DNA of 64,000 nt from an uncultured Bacteroidales bacterium. Lineage in GTDB: Bacteria > Bacteroidota > Bacteroidia > Bacteroidales > F082. Below, piece by piece: positions 52,432-62,500 of this stretch; within the stretch, counting starts at the first letter, position 1; every line of letters begins with the position of its first letter. Both the position numbers and the translations under genes were made by a program. Below the pieces are notes generated by a model. The model saw only the letters and a program-made list of their open reading frames with translations. It was not told the origin of the DNA and made no database searches. The stretch lies in NCBI GenBank assembly GCA_947166105.1, contig CAMVCZ010000009.1, positions 1 to 64,000 of the forward strand, given 5' to 3'.

Positions 52432-52637
52432 TACAGAAAAAACGCTTGTCAAGAGGCGCGAAGTCCTACACAGGGCCATGTCCATACTTTTTTGGAATGT
52501 CCTTATAGGATTTTGTTGAAAATCAACGATATATAAATCTTTTGAAAACGGGCTTGTCCCTACTTTTTTTGGTGAAAAAGTGCTAAAAAGCAGCGTTTTT
52601 TTATTCATAGTTGAAACAAGTTTTCAGGTTTTTTGCC

Positions 52638-52645
52638 TAATTTTG
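52638..52645 (+). promoter_or_regulatory. -7 box (TAATTTTG) for AbiEii-type pair
   Basis: TAnnTTTG match on the plus strand, 7 bp upstream of the ATG at 52653, implying a nearly leaderless message. Confidence 0.5.
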
Positions 52646-52652
52646 CGGCACT

Positions 52653-53003
52653 ATGAGCAATCACCAAAACAGAAACGGAAAGATTGAAGGCAAAAAAAGA
52701 GTCCTTTGGCGACAGTTGGAGCAATCGGGTTGCCTGTGGTCGTATGCCAAAAATCCGGACAGCATAGATGACAGTTTGCTCATCGAAAAATCCTTGCTTT
52801 ATCTTGAGTTTGAAGATCTGCACAAACTCTGCGAACTCTATCCCATGCGGCAGATACAACAAGTGTGGCGTGAGCGTTTGGTTTCGCAAGGCGACTACTA
52901 CGGCATTATCAACTGGCTTTTGGCAGCCATGTTTTTCGACATCAAGAAACCCGACAAATACCTGAAACGATATGGAAAGCCAAGACTGGAAATTAGGGCT
53001 TAG
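52653..53003 (+). CDS. DUF6922-like partner of AbiEii nucleotidyltransferase
   Basis: A 116-residue protein with a winged-helix-like N-terminus (KKRVLWRQLEQSGCLWSY, SIDDSLLIEKSLLYLEFEDL) and RQIQQVWRERLVSQGDYYGIINWLLAAMFFDIKKPDKYLK, resembling the small proteins that precede AbiEii-type nucleotidyltransferases in Bacteroidota. It probably acts as antitoxin or repressor. It overlaps the downstream gene by 32 bp. Confidence 0.65.
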   Translation: MSNHQNRNGKIEGKKRVLWRQLEQSGCLWSYAKNPDSIDDSLLIEKSLLYLEFEDLHKLCELYPMRQIQQVWRERLVSQGDYYGIINWLLAAMFFDIKKPDKYLKRYGKPRLEIRA

Positions 53004-53652
53004 GCAAGAAACGATACCCGTTTTTGAGGCTGTTTCGCAAATGGAGGCCATCAAAAACCTTTACCTTTGCGGTGGCACGGCCCAATCGCTGCAAATGAAA
53101 CACCGAAAAAGCGAAGACCTTGACTTTGAACTGCTTGGAACGAGAAAAGAACGCCCAATGCTTGACTTTTCGGCCATTTCCAATGAAGTTTCAAGTGTCT
53201 TCCCCGATTGCAAAAAAGAATTCCTCTCGAAAAACCAACTTCAAATTTTCGTGAACGGGAATGTGAAATTGTCGTTTTTCAGGCCTGAGAACTCGGTACC
53301 GGAATTAGGCAAAGGCTTCGTTTACAACAACATCGTCACTCCTTCATTACAGGAGCTGTTGGGCATGAAACTATTCACCATTGCCGTGCGCAGCGCCTTC
53401 CGCGACTACTACGACATCTATGCCCTACTGAAAGAAGGCTACGATTTGGCCAAAGGCGTGGAATATGCAGGCAAATTCTCCCGTCATACGATACATTCCA
53501 AGTTCATCTACAGCATTCTCCTGAACGAGAACTACTTCAGCAAGCCCAAAGACTTTTCTCTCCTCGAACCGAAATACGACATCTCGACGGAAGAAATCGC
53601 GGCCTTCATCAGGCAATACATTGAAAAAAGAGGAATCAAGATAAAGAAATAG
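52972..53652 (+). CDS. AbiEii/AbiGii-family nucleotidyltransferase (toxin-like)
   Basis: A 226-residue protein of the DUF1814/AbiEii fold. The nucleotidyltransferase motif is LCGGTAQSLQMKHRKSEDLDFE (GG...DLDF), with the downstream block LLGMKLFTIAVRSAFRDYYDIYALL including the conserved Lys. Related proteins act as toxins in type IV systems and in phage abortive infection. Translationally coupled to the small upstream gene and ended by a bidirectional terminator. Confidence 0.8.
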   Translation: MESQDWKLGLRQETIPVFEAVSQMEAIKNLYLCGGTAQSLQMKHRKSEDLDFELLGTRKERPMLDFSAISNEVSSVFPDCKKEFLSKNQLQIFVNGNVKLSFFRPENSVPELGKGFVYNNIVTPSLQELLGMKLFTIAVRSAFRDYYDIYALLKEGYDLAKGVEYAGKFSRHTIHSKFIYSILLNENYFSKPKDFSLLEPKYDISTEEIAAFIRQYIEKRGIKIKK

Positions 53653-53655
53653 CAA

Positions 53656-53688
53656 GAAAAAGCCCGCCCCATTGCGAGGCAGGCTTTT
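53656..53688. terminator. Bidirectional terminator between nucleotidyltransferase and rng
   Basis: AAAAAGCCCGCC / GGCAGGCTTTT stem with a loop including CATTGCGA, with T-runs on both strands. It lies between convergent genes and is nearly identical to the terminator at 45027-45060. Confidence 0.85.
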
Positions 53689-53712
53689 CAAGTTTTTTTG
53701 CAGCAGCAAACT

Positions 53713-55320
53713 TCAGATTTTGATGTCGTCGCCGTTGGCGTTCTGGAAGTTGTACTGCAGCGCGTGGAATTCGGGCATCGATTGCACAGTGAATTTCTTG
53801 CCGTATTTCTTCATCCATTTGCGGCGAATCGAAAACAGTCCGTTGATGCAAAGGTAGGAATAGATGAACGGATGCACCTGCAAGACAAGGTTCTTCTCGT
53901 TTTGGTCGACGAGGAGGTACTTGAGGTGGTTTTCGATTTCATCGATGAAGAGGATGGCGGGGCGGATTTTGCCTTCTCCGTCGCAAACGGGGCATTTCTC
54001 CTGCACCTGCACCTCTGTTTCGGGGCGCACACGGTGGCGCGTGATTTGGATGAGGCCGAACTTGGTGGCGGGAAGCACGGTGTGCTTGGCGCGGTCGGGC
54101 TTCATGGCTTCCACAAGGGCTTCGTAGAGTTGCTTGCGGTGCTTGGCTTCGTGCAAGTCGATGAAATCCACGATGATGATGCCGCCCATGTCGCGCAGGC
54201 GCAGTTGTCGCGCGATTTCCTTGGCGGCTTCGAGGTTGACTTGGAGGGCGTTTTCTTCCGGCGAGTTTTCCTTGTTGAGCCTATGGCCGCTGTTCACGTC
54301 GATGACGTGCATGGCCTCGGTGTGCTCGATGACGAGATAAACGCCGTTCTTGATGGTGACAATCTTCCCGAAAAAGCCTTTGATTTGCTTGGCAACATTG
54401 TAGTAGTCAAAGATAGGCTCCTTGCCTGAGTAAAGTTGCACGATTCCGGCCTTTTGCGGGGCGAAAGTCTGGATGTAACCCTGAATTTCTTCAAAGAGTT
54501 TCTCGTCGTTCACACGGATGTTGTTGAACGACTCGTTCAGCAAATCGCGCAGCATGACACTGGTTTGGTCCATTTCACTGACCATCTTTCCGAAATTGGT
54601 CATTTTCTTCATCTCGATGGTGCATTGCTCCCATTTGGCGATGAGTGCCTTGAGGTCGGCGTCGAGTTCGGCCACCTTTTTGCCTTCGGCGACGGTGCGG
54701 ATGATGACGCCATAGTTGTTGGGCTTGATGCTTTGGATGAGACGACGGAGGCGGTTGCGCTCCTCGTTGCTGCGGATTTTTGTTGAAACCGAAATGCGAT
54801 TGGAGAAGGGGACGAGGACGATGTAACGTCCTGCAAATGAGATTTCTGCCGTGATTCTCGGGCCTTTGGTGTGGATAGGCTCTTTGGCGATTTGCACCGG
54901 AATCAGGTCGCCCACGTTGATGATGTCGGCGATTTTGCCGTTTTTCGGCAAGTCGGGGTCAAGTTTGAACTTGTCCAACGAAACGTCTTCGCCTGCCACT
55001 ACCATTTTCTTGAACTTGAGCAGCGAATGGGCCTGAAAGCCCAAGTCGAGGTAGTGCAGGAAGGCTTCTTTGGGGTAGCCCACGTCGACGAAAGCCGCGT
55101 TGAGGCCTGGCAGCAGTTTCTTCACCCGGCCCAAATAAACATCTCCGACCGCAAACTGGTTGTTGGTCTTCTCTCTGTGAAGTTCGACAAGAATGTTGTC
55201 CTCCAACAGGGCAATGTCAACCTCCGAAGCGTGCGAGTTGATGACCAAGTCGCGCTCCACCGTCTTTTCCTCTGCCGCTGCCGGAATGGCTTCGGCAACT
55301 TGTTTCTCTTCTTCAGACAT
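53713..55320 (-). CDS. rng: Ribonuclease E/G family protein
   Basis: A 535-residue RNase G-type endonuclease. S1-like domain with NQFAVGDVYLGRVKKLLPGLNAAFVDVGYPKEAFLHYLDL, the RNase H-like fold, catalytic LVIEHTEAMHVIDVNSGH and GGIIIVDFIDL (Mg-binding Asps), and the zinc-link cysteines in EKCPVCDGEGK. It has no long E. coli-type scaffold tail. It processes rRNA and mRNA. The neighbours downstream on the other side (mS38-like gene, hup) are on the same strand. Confidence 0.93.
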   Translation of the reverse strand: MSEEEKQVAEAIPAAAEEKTVERDLVINSHASEVDIALLEDNILVELHREKTNNQFAVGDVYLGRVKKLLPGLNAAFVDVGYPKEAFLHYLDLGFQAHSLLKFKKMVVAGEDVSLDKFKLDPDLPKNGKIADIINVGDLIPVQIAKEPIHTKGPRITAEISFAGRYIVLVPFSNRISVSTKIRSNEERNRLRRLIQSIKPNNYGVIIRTVAEGKKVAELDADLKALIAKWEQCTIEMKKMTNFGKMVSEMDQTSVMLRDLLNESFNNIRVNDEKLFEEIQGYIQTFAPQKAGIVQLYSGKEPIFDYYNVAKQIKGFFGKIVTIKNGVYLVIEHTEAMHVIDVNSGHRLNKENSPEENALQVNLEAAKEIARQLRLRDMGGIIIVDFIDLHEAKHRKQLYEALVEAMKPDRAKHTVLPATKFGLIQITRHRVRPETEVQVQEKCPVCDGEGKIRPAILFIDEIENHLKYLLVDQNEKNLVLQVHPFIYSYLCINGLFSIRRKWMKKYGKKFTVQSMPEFHALQYNFQNANGDDIKI

Positions 55321-55427
55321 AGTGTTTTGCTTTTGGGGTTAACGATTTGATTTTGAATAACAAAACAATAACACAACAATGGGGTTGCCAATGCTGTGTT
55401 ATTGTCTCCTTTAGGCGCAAGAAGCGC

Positions 55428-55517
55428 TTATTTCTTCTTGTGTCTGTCCTTTCTCAAGCGTTTTTTGCGCTTGTGAGTCGACATCTTGTGTCTTTTGTGT
55501 TTCTTACCGTTTGGCAT
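55428..55517 (-). CDS. Tiny basic ribosomal protein, mS38/AURKAIP1-COX24-like
   Basis: A 29-codon gene read from ATG 55517: MPNGKKHKRHKMSTHKRKKR then LRKDRHKKK. More than half of the residues are Lys, Arg or His. The KMSTHKRKKRLRK block matches the AURKAIP1/COX24 C-terminal domain found in mitochondrial mS38 and in a conserved Bacteroidota mini-protein. It probably binds the small ribosomal subunit. It is 25 bp downstream of hup and 107 bp upstream of rng on the same strand. Too short for standard ORF calling. Confidence 0.85.
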   Translation of the reverse strand: MPNGKKHKRHKMSTHKRKKRLRKDRHKKK

Positions 55518-55542
55518 AATATTGGGATTTTAGATGTTGTTC

Positions 55543-55815
55543 TTACTTAACAGCGGTCATGAAGGTCTTGGCGGGCTTGAAAGCCGGAATCTTGTGGGCC
55601 GGGATGGTGATGGCGATATTCTTGCCGATGTTACGGCCGGTCTTTTCGGCTCTGGTCTTGATGATGAAACTACCGAAGCCTCTCAGATACACGTTTTCAC
55701 CCTTGGCCATCGAGTTCTTCACAACTTCCATGAAGTTTTCAACAACATTCTGGACAGCACCTTTTTCAATGCCGGTCTTGCTGGCGATTTCAGCAACGAT
55801 TTCTGCTTTAGTCAT
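55543..55815 (-). CDS. hup: HU-family DNA-binding protein
   Basis: A 90-residue nucleoid protein of standard length: MTKAEIVAEIASKTGIEKGA, then the beta-arm signature GFGSFIIKTRAEKTGRNIGKN and IPAHKIPAFKPAK. It bends DNA as a dimer. It has a TACCTTTG -7 box about 50 bp upstream and probably co-transcribes the mS38-like gene. Confidence 0.95.
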   Translation of the reverse strand: MTKAEIVAEIASKTGIEKGAVQNVVENFMEVVKNSMAKGENVYLRGFGSFIIKTRAEKTGRNIGKNIAITIPAHKIPAFKPAKTFMTAVK

Positions 55816-55864
55816 TTTTTTCCTTATTTTATGATTAGTTATTGTGTTTGTTGTAAATTTGCGG

Positions 55865-55872
55865 CAAAGGTA
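55865..55872 (-). promoter_or_regulatory. -7 box (TACCTTTG) for hup
   Basis: TAnnTTTG match on the reverse strand, 49 bp ahead of the hup ATG. Confidence 0.5.
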
Positions 55873-55957
55873 CGAACATTTTCAATACGGAGACCCTATT
55901 AATGCAATTTTTTTCTTCTAATGAGTTATAAATAAAGAATTTCGCAACGCAACAACG

Positions 55958-57007
55958 ATGGATTTCATACATGACACCTTAATTAATTGGTTTGCCGAAA
56001 ACCGCCGCGACCTGCCTTGGCGGCACAACCCCACCCCCTATCAGGTGTGGCTTTCGGAGATTATCCTGCAACAAACGCGCGTCAACCAAGGCTGGGACTA
56101 CTATCTGCGCTTCGTCGAGAAGTGGCCCACGGTGAACGACCTTGCCAACGCCACTGAGGAAGAGGTGCTGAAGATGTGGCAAGGCTTGGGCTACTATTCA
56201 CGCGCTCGCAACTTGCACCAATGCGCAAAGCAAATAGTGGAACAATATGGTGGCCAGTTTCCCGCTGATTTCGAGAAACTTAAGCAATTGAAAGGCATTG
56301 GCGACTACACTGCTGCCGCCATAGCTTCCATTGCCTTCGATTTGCCCCATGCCGTGGTGGATGGAAATGTTTACCGCGTGCTTTCAAGGCTTTTCGACAT
56401 CGACACACCTATTAGTATTAATGAAGGGCAAACCGTTTTCGCCAAAATTGCCGACGATTTGCTCAACCGCAAACAGCCCGGACTCCACAACCAAGCCATG
56501 ATGGAGTTTGGCGCACTGCAATGCACACCGAAAAACCCCAACTGCCTGCTTTGTCCGCTGCAAGCACAATGCCTCGCCTTCGCAAACCAAACCGTGATGC
56601 AACGCCCCGTGAAACTGCAAAAACTGAAAATCACGACGCGATATTTCAACTATTTGGTTTTCAGGATTGAAGGCAATGTTTACCTCCACAAGCGCAGCGG
56701 CAACGACATTTGGAAGAACCTCTACGACTTTCCCTGCATCGAAAGCGAAAACCCGATGACAGTCGAGGAAGTCATAGCATCCGAAAAGTTCCAGCAACTT
56801 ATTGAAAACAAAAGTTTTACCATTATCAAGACTTCGCCAACTTTTACTCACAAACTCACCCACCGCACCATCATCGCCCAGTTCATCGAAATAAAACTTG
56901 AAGAAAAATTGTTGCGGATTGAAACAAATGATTTATTTTTGGCCCGTGAAACGGATTTGGGCAACTTTCCCATTCCTCGCTTAATCGACTTATACTTAAA
57001 TAATTAA
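55958..57007 (+). CDS. mutY: A/G-specific adenine glycosylase MutY
   Basis: A 349-residue base-excision repair enzyme. Helix-hairpin-helix LKGIGDYTAAAIASIAFDLPHAVVDGNVYRV with the catalytic Asp, Glu in LSEIILQQTRV, and the 4Fe-4S ligands in CTPKNPNCLLCPLQAQC. A C-terminal NUDIX-like domain recognises 8-oxoG. It removes A opposite 8-oxoguanine. First gene of the mutY-ssb-gldE-gldD run conserved in the phylum. Confidence 0.96.
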   Translation: MDFIHDTLINWFAENRRDLPWRHNPTPYQVWLSEIILQQTRVNQGWDYYLRFVEKWPTVNDLANATEEEVLKMWQGLGYYSRARNLHQCAKQIVEQYGGQFPADFEKLKQLKGIGDYTAAAIASIAFDLPHAVVDGNVYRVLSRLFDIDTPISINEGQTVFAKIADDLLNRKQPGLHNQAMMEFGALQCTPKNPNCLLCPLQAQCLAFANQTVMQRPVKLQKLKITTRYFNYLVFRIEGNVYLHKRSGNDIWKNLYDFPCIESENPMTVEEVIASEKFQQLIENKSFTIIKTSPTFTHKLTHRTIIAQFIEIKLEEKLLRIETNDLFLARETDLGNFPIPRLIDLYLNN

Positions 57008-57019
57008 ACCAACAACACT

Positions 57020-57469
57020 ATGGCAAGTTTGAACAAAGTCATCCTCATAGGCCGGCTCGGGAAAGACCCCGAAATCACCACTTTCGACAATGGCAACCGC
57101 AAAATATCCGTCACTATGGCCACCTCGGAGCGTTATCGCGACCGCGACCAAAACTGGGTGGAACAAACCGACTGGCACAACATTGTGGTTTGGGGCAACT
57201 TGGCCAACGACATCGCCGAAGGCCGCCGCAACTACTCGAAAGGCGACCTGATGTATGTTGAAGGCAAACTCCGCACTCGCCAATACACTGACCAACAAAG
57301 CATTGTGCGCTATGTAACCGAGGTACACGCCGACAAGATGATGCAGATGGCTCCCGCACGACCCGTCCAACAATCCTCCTACGGCCAGCCTTACGCACCT
57401 GCGCCAGAACCCGCTCCTGGCTATACCCCACAAAACACCGCCGAAGAAGGCAACGATTTGCCATTTTGA
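57020..57469 (+). CDS. ssb: Single-stranded DNA-binding protein
   Basis: A 149-residue OB-fold protein (ASLNKVILIGRLGKDPEIT, QTDWHNIVVWG, GDLMYVEGKLRTRQYTDQ) with a Pro/Gln/Ala-rich linker and the acidic protein-binding tip EEGNDLPF. It coats single-stranded DNA and recruits repair and replication proteins. It lies 12 bp after mutY. Confidence 0.96.
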   Translation: MASLNKVILIGRLGKDPEITTFDNGNRKISVTMATSERYRDRDQNWVEQTDWHNIVVWGNLANDIAEGRRNYSKGDLMYVEGKLRTRQYTDQQSIVRYVTEVHADKMMQMAPARPVQQSSYGQPYAPAPEPAPGYTPQNTAEEGNDLPF

Positions 57470-57501
57470 CGTAACTTGACGCGCATGTCAGAATTATTTT
57501 C

Positions 57502-57509
57502 TATTTTTG
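57502..57509 (+). promoter_or_regulatory. -7 box (TATTTTTG) for gldE-gldD
   Basis: TAnnTTTG match in the ssb-gldE gap, 26 bp before the TTG start. A TTG at 57476-57478 could be part of a -33 element. Confidence 0.5.
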
Positions 57510-57535
57510 CCGCCTGAACTATAAATGATAAGATT

Positions 57536-58876
57536 TTGGAAACACCCGACCCTGACCCTCTCATAGGACTCCTGACCGTTGTTTCAAACAACTTTTTCAC
57601 TGGATTTACCGCCAACGCCATCATCGGAATGGTTGTATTGTGCCTGCTCCTCATCGCTTCGGCCTTGATTTCGAGCAGCGAAACGGCGTTTTTCTCACTC
57701 CAACCCGCCGACATCGACGACCTCGAATCGCGCCCCGATGCAAAAAGCAAACTCGTGCTAAAACTCCGCGAGATACCCAAGACCTTGTTGGCTACCATCC
57801 TGATTGGCAACAACTTCGTCAATGTCACCATCACGCTTTTGTCGACCTACATCATGGCGCAACTGTTCGACATGGCGAACTATCCCGTGGCGGCCTTTCT
57901 CTTGGAAGTGGTGATTGTCACCTCATTAATCCTGATTGCGGGCGAAATCACGCCGAAGATTTATGCCGGCAAGCGTCCCGTCAAAGTGGCGCGTTTCATG
58001 GCAAGGCCGTTGCGCTTCCTCATCGGGCTTTTCAAGCCGTTGAGCAAGGCATTGGTCAACTCCACTTCGTTCATGGACAAGCACTTGGAGAAAAAGAAAG
58101 GCGAAATCTCGATGGAAGACCTTTCGACCGCCGTCGACATTGCCACCGAAGAATCCACACCGCTTGAGGAAAAACAGATGCTGAAAGGCATCGCCTCTTT
58201 CAGCGAAAAAGAGGTGAGTGGCGTGATGATTCCGCGCATCGACATCATCGGCGTGGAGCAAGGCATGGAGTTCACCGAAATGCTCGCCATCGTCATAAAG
58301 AGCGGATTTTCAAGGATTCCCGTTTATGACGAAACGATGGACAACGTGAGCGGCATCCTTTATGTGAAAGACCTCCTTCCCTACTTGGACGCGCAATCAT
58401 ACGAATGGCAGAAACTCATCCGACCCGCTTTTTTCGTGCCTGAGAACCGAAAAATTAATGACCTCTTCCAAGATTTCCGCGAGAAGAAAATCCATATCGC
58501 CATTGTCGTTGACGAATACGGAGGCACTTCGGGCCTGATTACGATGGAAGATGTCATCGAAGAGATTGTCGGAGAAATTAATGACGAGTTTGACGAAGCC
58601 AACTTGGAGGAACACTACAAGAAACTTGACGACAACACCTATCTCTTTAAGGCTCAGACAAGTATCGTCGATTTCTGCAAGGTGTTTGGCGTGGACGAAG
58701 GCTATTTTGAACCCATGCAGGGCGAGGCCGACACCCTTGCCGGACTCATCCTCGAAATAGAAGGGCGCATCCCTGAAATCGGGTTCAAGTTCAACTTTGA
58801 GAAGTTCCACATGGAAATCACCGATGCCGACACCAAGCGCATCAAGGAAGTGAAAGTTGTGTATGATGAAGAATAA
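57536..58876 (+). CDS. gldE: Gliding motility protein GldE (CorC/HlyC type), TTG start
   Basis: A 446-residue membrane protein. Four transmembrane helices in a CNNM/DUF21 domain (about 28-190), two CBS domains (about 215-330; [13 protein letters not shown] and [20 protein letters not shown]), and a C-terminal CorC_HlyC domain ([20 protein letters not shown]). GldE supports gliding/T9SS assembly and is partnered with GldD. The start is TTG at 57536: it gives the conserved TPDPDPLIG beginning, the only nearby ATG (57525) is in another frame with an early stop, and the -7 box is 26 bp upstream. Confidence 0.9.
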   Translation: METPDPDPLIGLLTVVSNNFFTGFTANAIIGMVVLCLLLIASALISSSETAFFSLQPADIDDLESRPDAKSKLVLKLREIPKTLLATILIGNNFVNVTITLLSTYIMAQLFDMANYPVAAFLLEVVIVTSLILIAGEITPKIYAGKRPVKVARFMARPLRFLIGLFKPLSKALVNSTSFMDKHLEKKKGEISMEDLSTAVDIATEESTPLEEKQMLKGIASFSEKEVSGVMIPRIDIIGVEQGMEFTEMLAIVIKSGFSRIPVYDETMDNVSGILYVKDLLPYLDAQSYEWQKLIRPAFFVPENRKINDLFQDFREKKIHIAIVVDEYGGTSGLITMEDVIEEIVGEINDEFDEANLEEHYKKLDDNTYLFKAQTSIVDFCKVFGVDEGYFEPMQGEADTLAGLILEIEGRIPEIGFKFNFEKFHMEITDADTKRIKEVKVVYDEE

Positions 58877-59453
58877 ACTGCCCATATTGCTTGTGGCCTT
58901 GGCCTTACTCGCCGTTGCTTTCTCGTGCGACCGCCAGCTAAACCCGCTGCCCAAGCCGCGCGGCTATTTCCGTATCGACCTGCCGGAAAAGGCTTACGTC
59001 AAAGTCGACACCATCGAAAAATACAGCTTCGAGTGCCCGCAATACGCTCTCATCACCCCCGACCCGTATTCGCCCGACGAGAAAAACTGGGTCAATGTGG
59101 AAATGCCCCAATTCAAAGGCTCCATCCACCTGACGCACAAGCCCGTAGATGGCAATTTGGGCGAATATCTTGAAGATGTCCATACGATGGTCACCAAGCA
59201 TCTGCAAAAGGCCAATGGCGTGCGCGACAGCCTGATTTTCAACGAAGAACATAATGTTTACGGCCTCTTTATTGAAATGGACGGCAAAGGTGTAGCCACT
59301 CCGATGCAGTTCTACCTCACCGACAGCACCCGAAACTTCGTGCGTGGTGCGCTCTATTTCAATTTCAAGCCCGACAACGACTCGATGCAACCTGTCATCA
59401 ACTTCATCCGCGAGGATATTGACCATTTGATAAAAACATTTGAATGGAAGTGA
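58866..59453 (+). CDS. gldD: Gliding motility lipoprotein GldD
   Basis: A 195-residue lipoprotein. Signal peptide with lipobox (LALLAVAFSCDRQLNPLPKPRGYFRIDLP); the PKPRGYFRI block and the YSFECPQYALI stretch are characteristic. GldD is required for gliding and T9SS in Flavobacterium, with unknown biochemical role. It overlaps the gldE stop by 11 bp. ATG 58866 is chosen; 58863 is possible. Confidence 0.92.
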   Translation: MKNKLPILLVALALLAVAFSCDRQLNPLPKPRGYFRIDLPEKAYVKVDTIEKYSFECPQYALITPDPYSPDEKNWVNVEMPQFKGSIHLTHKPVDGNLGEYLEDVHTMVTKHLQKANGVRDSLIFNEEHNVYGLFIEMDGKGVATPMQFYLTDSTRNFVRGALYFNFKPDNDSMQPVINFIREDIDHLIKTFEWK

Positions 59454-59474
59454 GCATAGTTTTCAGATTTTTTT

Positions 59475-59482
59475 TATCTTTG
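59475..59482 (+). promoter_or_regulatory. -7 box (TATCTTTG) for C25 peptidase gene
   Basis: TAnnTTTG match 38 bp upstream of the ATG at 59521. Confidence 0.5.
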
Positions 59483-59520
59483 CTGCCTAAAAATCAAATT
59501 TTTATCAAAACTAACCTACA

Positions 59521-62500
59521 ATGAAAAGAGGCTTATTATTCGCATTGGCATTGATGCTTTGTTTCAATGTCGTGGGACAGCAGTCCATTACGCTGCGTTC
59601 GGTCGACAAGGCCGAATGTGTCAGCAGTGATTTTCAACTTCTTAAGGCTTCCTTCTCCTTCTCAACCATTGAGGCGGAGAACGTGGACACCGAAAGAGGT
59701 CAATTCTCGTGGCTCTCGATGCCCAACACCGTCATCGGCGGCAATGAGGGCGACCCTCAGATTCCCGTCGTGAACCAACTCATCGCCGTTCCTTTCGGTG
59801 CTACACCCAGCATCCGAGTGACGAGCTATTCCTCAACCGACTACCGTCTCGAAGACTTTGGCATTCAAACCTTGGTGCCGCGTCAGCCTTCGTTGCGCAA
59901 GGACCAGAGACCGGAAGATGTGCCTTTCGTTATGAATGAGGCCGCTTACCAAACCCGTGGCTTCCGCAGCGAGCCTTTGGCCGTTGTCACTGTAGTGGGT
60001 ACCATGCGTGGTGTGCAACTTGGCAAGATGACCATTGAGCCGGTGAGCTACGACCCCGTCAACAACACCTTGCGTGTGTTCAACGACATTGAAGTGGAAG
60101 TGGGCTTCGACGGCGCCGATGCCGTGGCCACCGAGAAGATGTTGGTTGACACCTACAGCCCTTATTTCGATGGCATATACGGTATGCTGTTCAACGGCAG
60201 AGCGGTTCGCGATGCTTATAGCGACCACCCCGACCTCTACACAACCCCTGTAAAGATGCTTGTGGTGACCACCTCGACTTACACCAACAGCACTCCCTTC
60301 CAAACTTGGCTGAATTGGAAAAAACAAAAAGGTATCGATGTGGATGTGCAGACCGTGACCAGCAGCACTTCATCCGCCGATGTCCGCTCCCTGATCCAAA
60401 GCAGATATAATGCCAACCATCCGACTTTCTTGGTCATTGTTGGCGACGAGACCGCTGTCAAGAATTACACTACCTATTCAGTAGTAGGATTGAATTACAA
60501 CCCGTACATCAGCGACCTGCAATACGCTTCCATCGACAACGATGTCTATCACGACATGTTCATGAGCCGTATGTCGGTGTCGTCCACCACGGAACTCGGT
60601 TATCTGGTGGACAAAATCATGATGTATGAGCAATACACCATGCCTGATCCGAGCTATTTGAACAATGTGCTGCTTATCGCTGGTGCCGATGCCACTTGGG
60701 CTCCGAGAGTCGGCAGACCCACCATCAACTATGCTGCCGATAACTATTTCAACGCTGCACATGGCTTCAATAATATTTATAAATACGTAACCGACAATTA
60801 CTCTGGTTGCTACAACTATTTGAGTTCAGGTGTCGGTTTTGCCAACTATACCGCCCACGGCGACATTCAGGAATGGTACAACCCCAACTTCACTAACACG
60901 AATGTCAACGCATTGACCAACACGAACAAGTATTTCTGGGCCATGGGCAACTGCTGCCTGACCGCCAACTGGGGCAACAGCAGTTATTACCCCTGCTTCG
61001 GCGAGGCCATGATTCGCGCCCAAAACAAGGGTGCTTTCGGCTACATTGGCTCCATCCCTGAATCCTACTGGTATGAAGACTATTACTTCGGTGTAGGTGC
61101 CACAAGCACGATGAGCCAGACTCCTTCTATGTCGCAAACCACAACCGGTGTTTACGACTTCATGTTTGACGACACGCAGATGAACACCTTGAATTCGGTT
61201 CCTTTTGCTGGCAACGTGGCCGTGACCTACGCCCATGCCAACAACTACACCAGCAGCGTTTCCGATGAATACTACTGGAGAGCCTACCAATGCCTCGGCG
61301 ACGGCTCCGTGATGCCTTATCACGTCAATCCTTCGGCCAACAATGTGAGTCATGCCTCTGCTTTTGGCATGGGTCTGACTTCGTTCACGGTGAATGCCCT
61401 TCCCGGTTCCTACGTTTCCATCACGAAGGACAATGAAATCCTTGGTGTGGCCCAAGTCGGTTCAACGGGAATTGTCAATGTGCCTGTTACCCCTGTCAAC
61501 ACAGCAGGCGATGTGATGATTGTTGTCACCCGTCAGCAACGCCAGCCTTATATCCAAACCATTCCAGCTGTTGCCCTTGATGGTCCGTTCATCGGTGTTG
61601 ACAACTACACGCCTAACACTGCCCTTATCGGCCAAAACACAGATTTGAGCATCACTTTCAAGAATCTTGGTAATGCGGCCACCACTGGTACGACTACGGT
61701 TACTTTGACTTCAAGCGACTCTAATGTTAGCATCATCGAGAATACCAAGACCTTTGGCGCTTTGGCTGCTAATGCCACCACCACAGTGAACGGATTCCGT
61801 TTCTGTCTCAATGAAGGTGTGACATTAGGCACCAATGTCACCTTGCACTATAGTGCCGTCAACGGTAGCGACACATGGGAAGGCAACATCACCATAACTC
61901 CCAACCAAATCTTCACAGTCACTGTCGCTTCAAATAACGCCGACTACGGCACCGTCAGCGGCGGTGGTCAATTCAACTATGACGAATCCTGCACCGTGAC
62001 TGCCACACCTGCCGAAGGCTATATGTTCACAAGCTGGACAAATAACAATACTGTGGTTTCTACCGATGCTGAATACACATTCAATGTGACTAACAACATG
62101 GATTTGATGGCCAATTTCGCCGAAGGTGTCATGATTGGCAGCGGCACTAACACGAGCGATTATCTGCCGAGCTACAACTACTACAAATATGCCCTTTCCG
62201 AGCAAATCTACACTTCCGCTGAGTTAGGTGGCGCAGGTCTCATCACCAGCATCGCTTTCTATAACGGTGGTGCCACGAAGACCCGCAACTACGACTTTTA
62301 CATGAAGGCAACGACGAAGAACACCTTCTCTGGCAATACTGACTGGATTGCTGTTACCGCTGCCGAAAAGGTGTTCAGCGGTAGCGTCACCATGACCGCC
62401 AACGAGTGGACAACCATCACCTTTAACACTCCGTTTGTTTATGACGGCACCTCCAATGTGGTTCTTGTTGCTGACGACAACACAGGTAGTTATACGAGTT

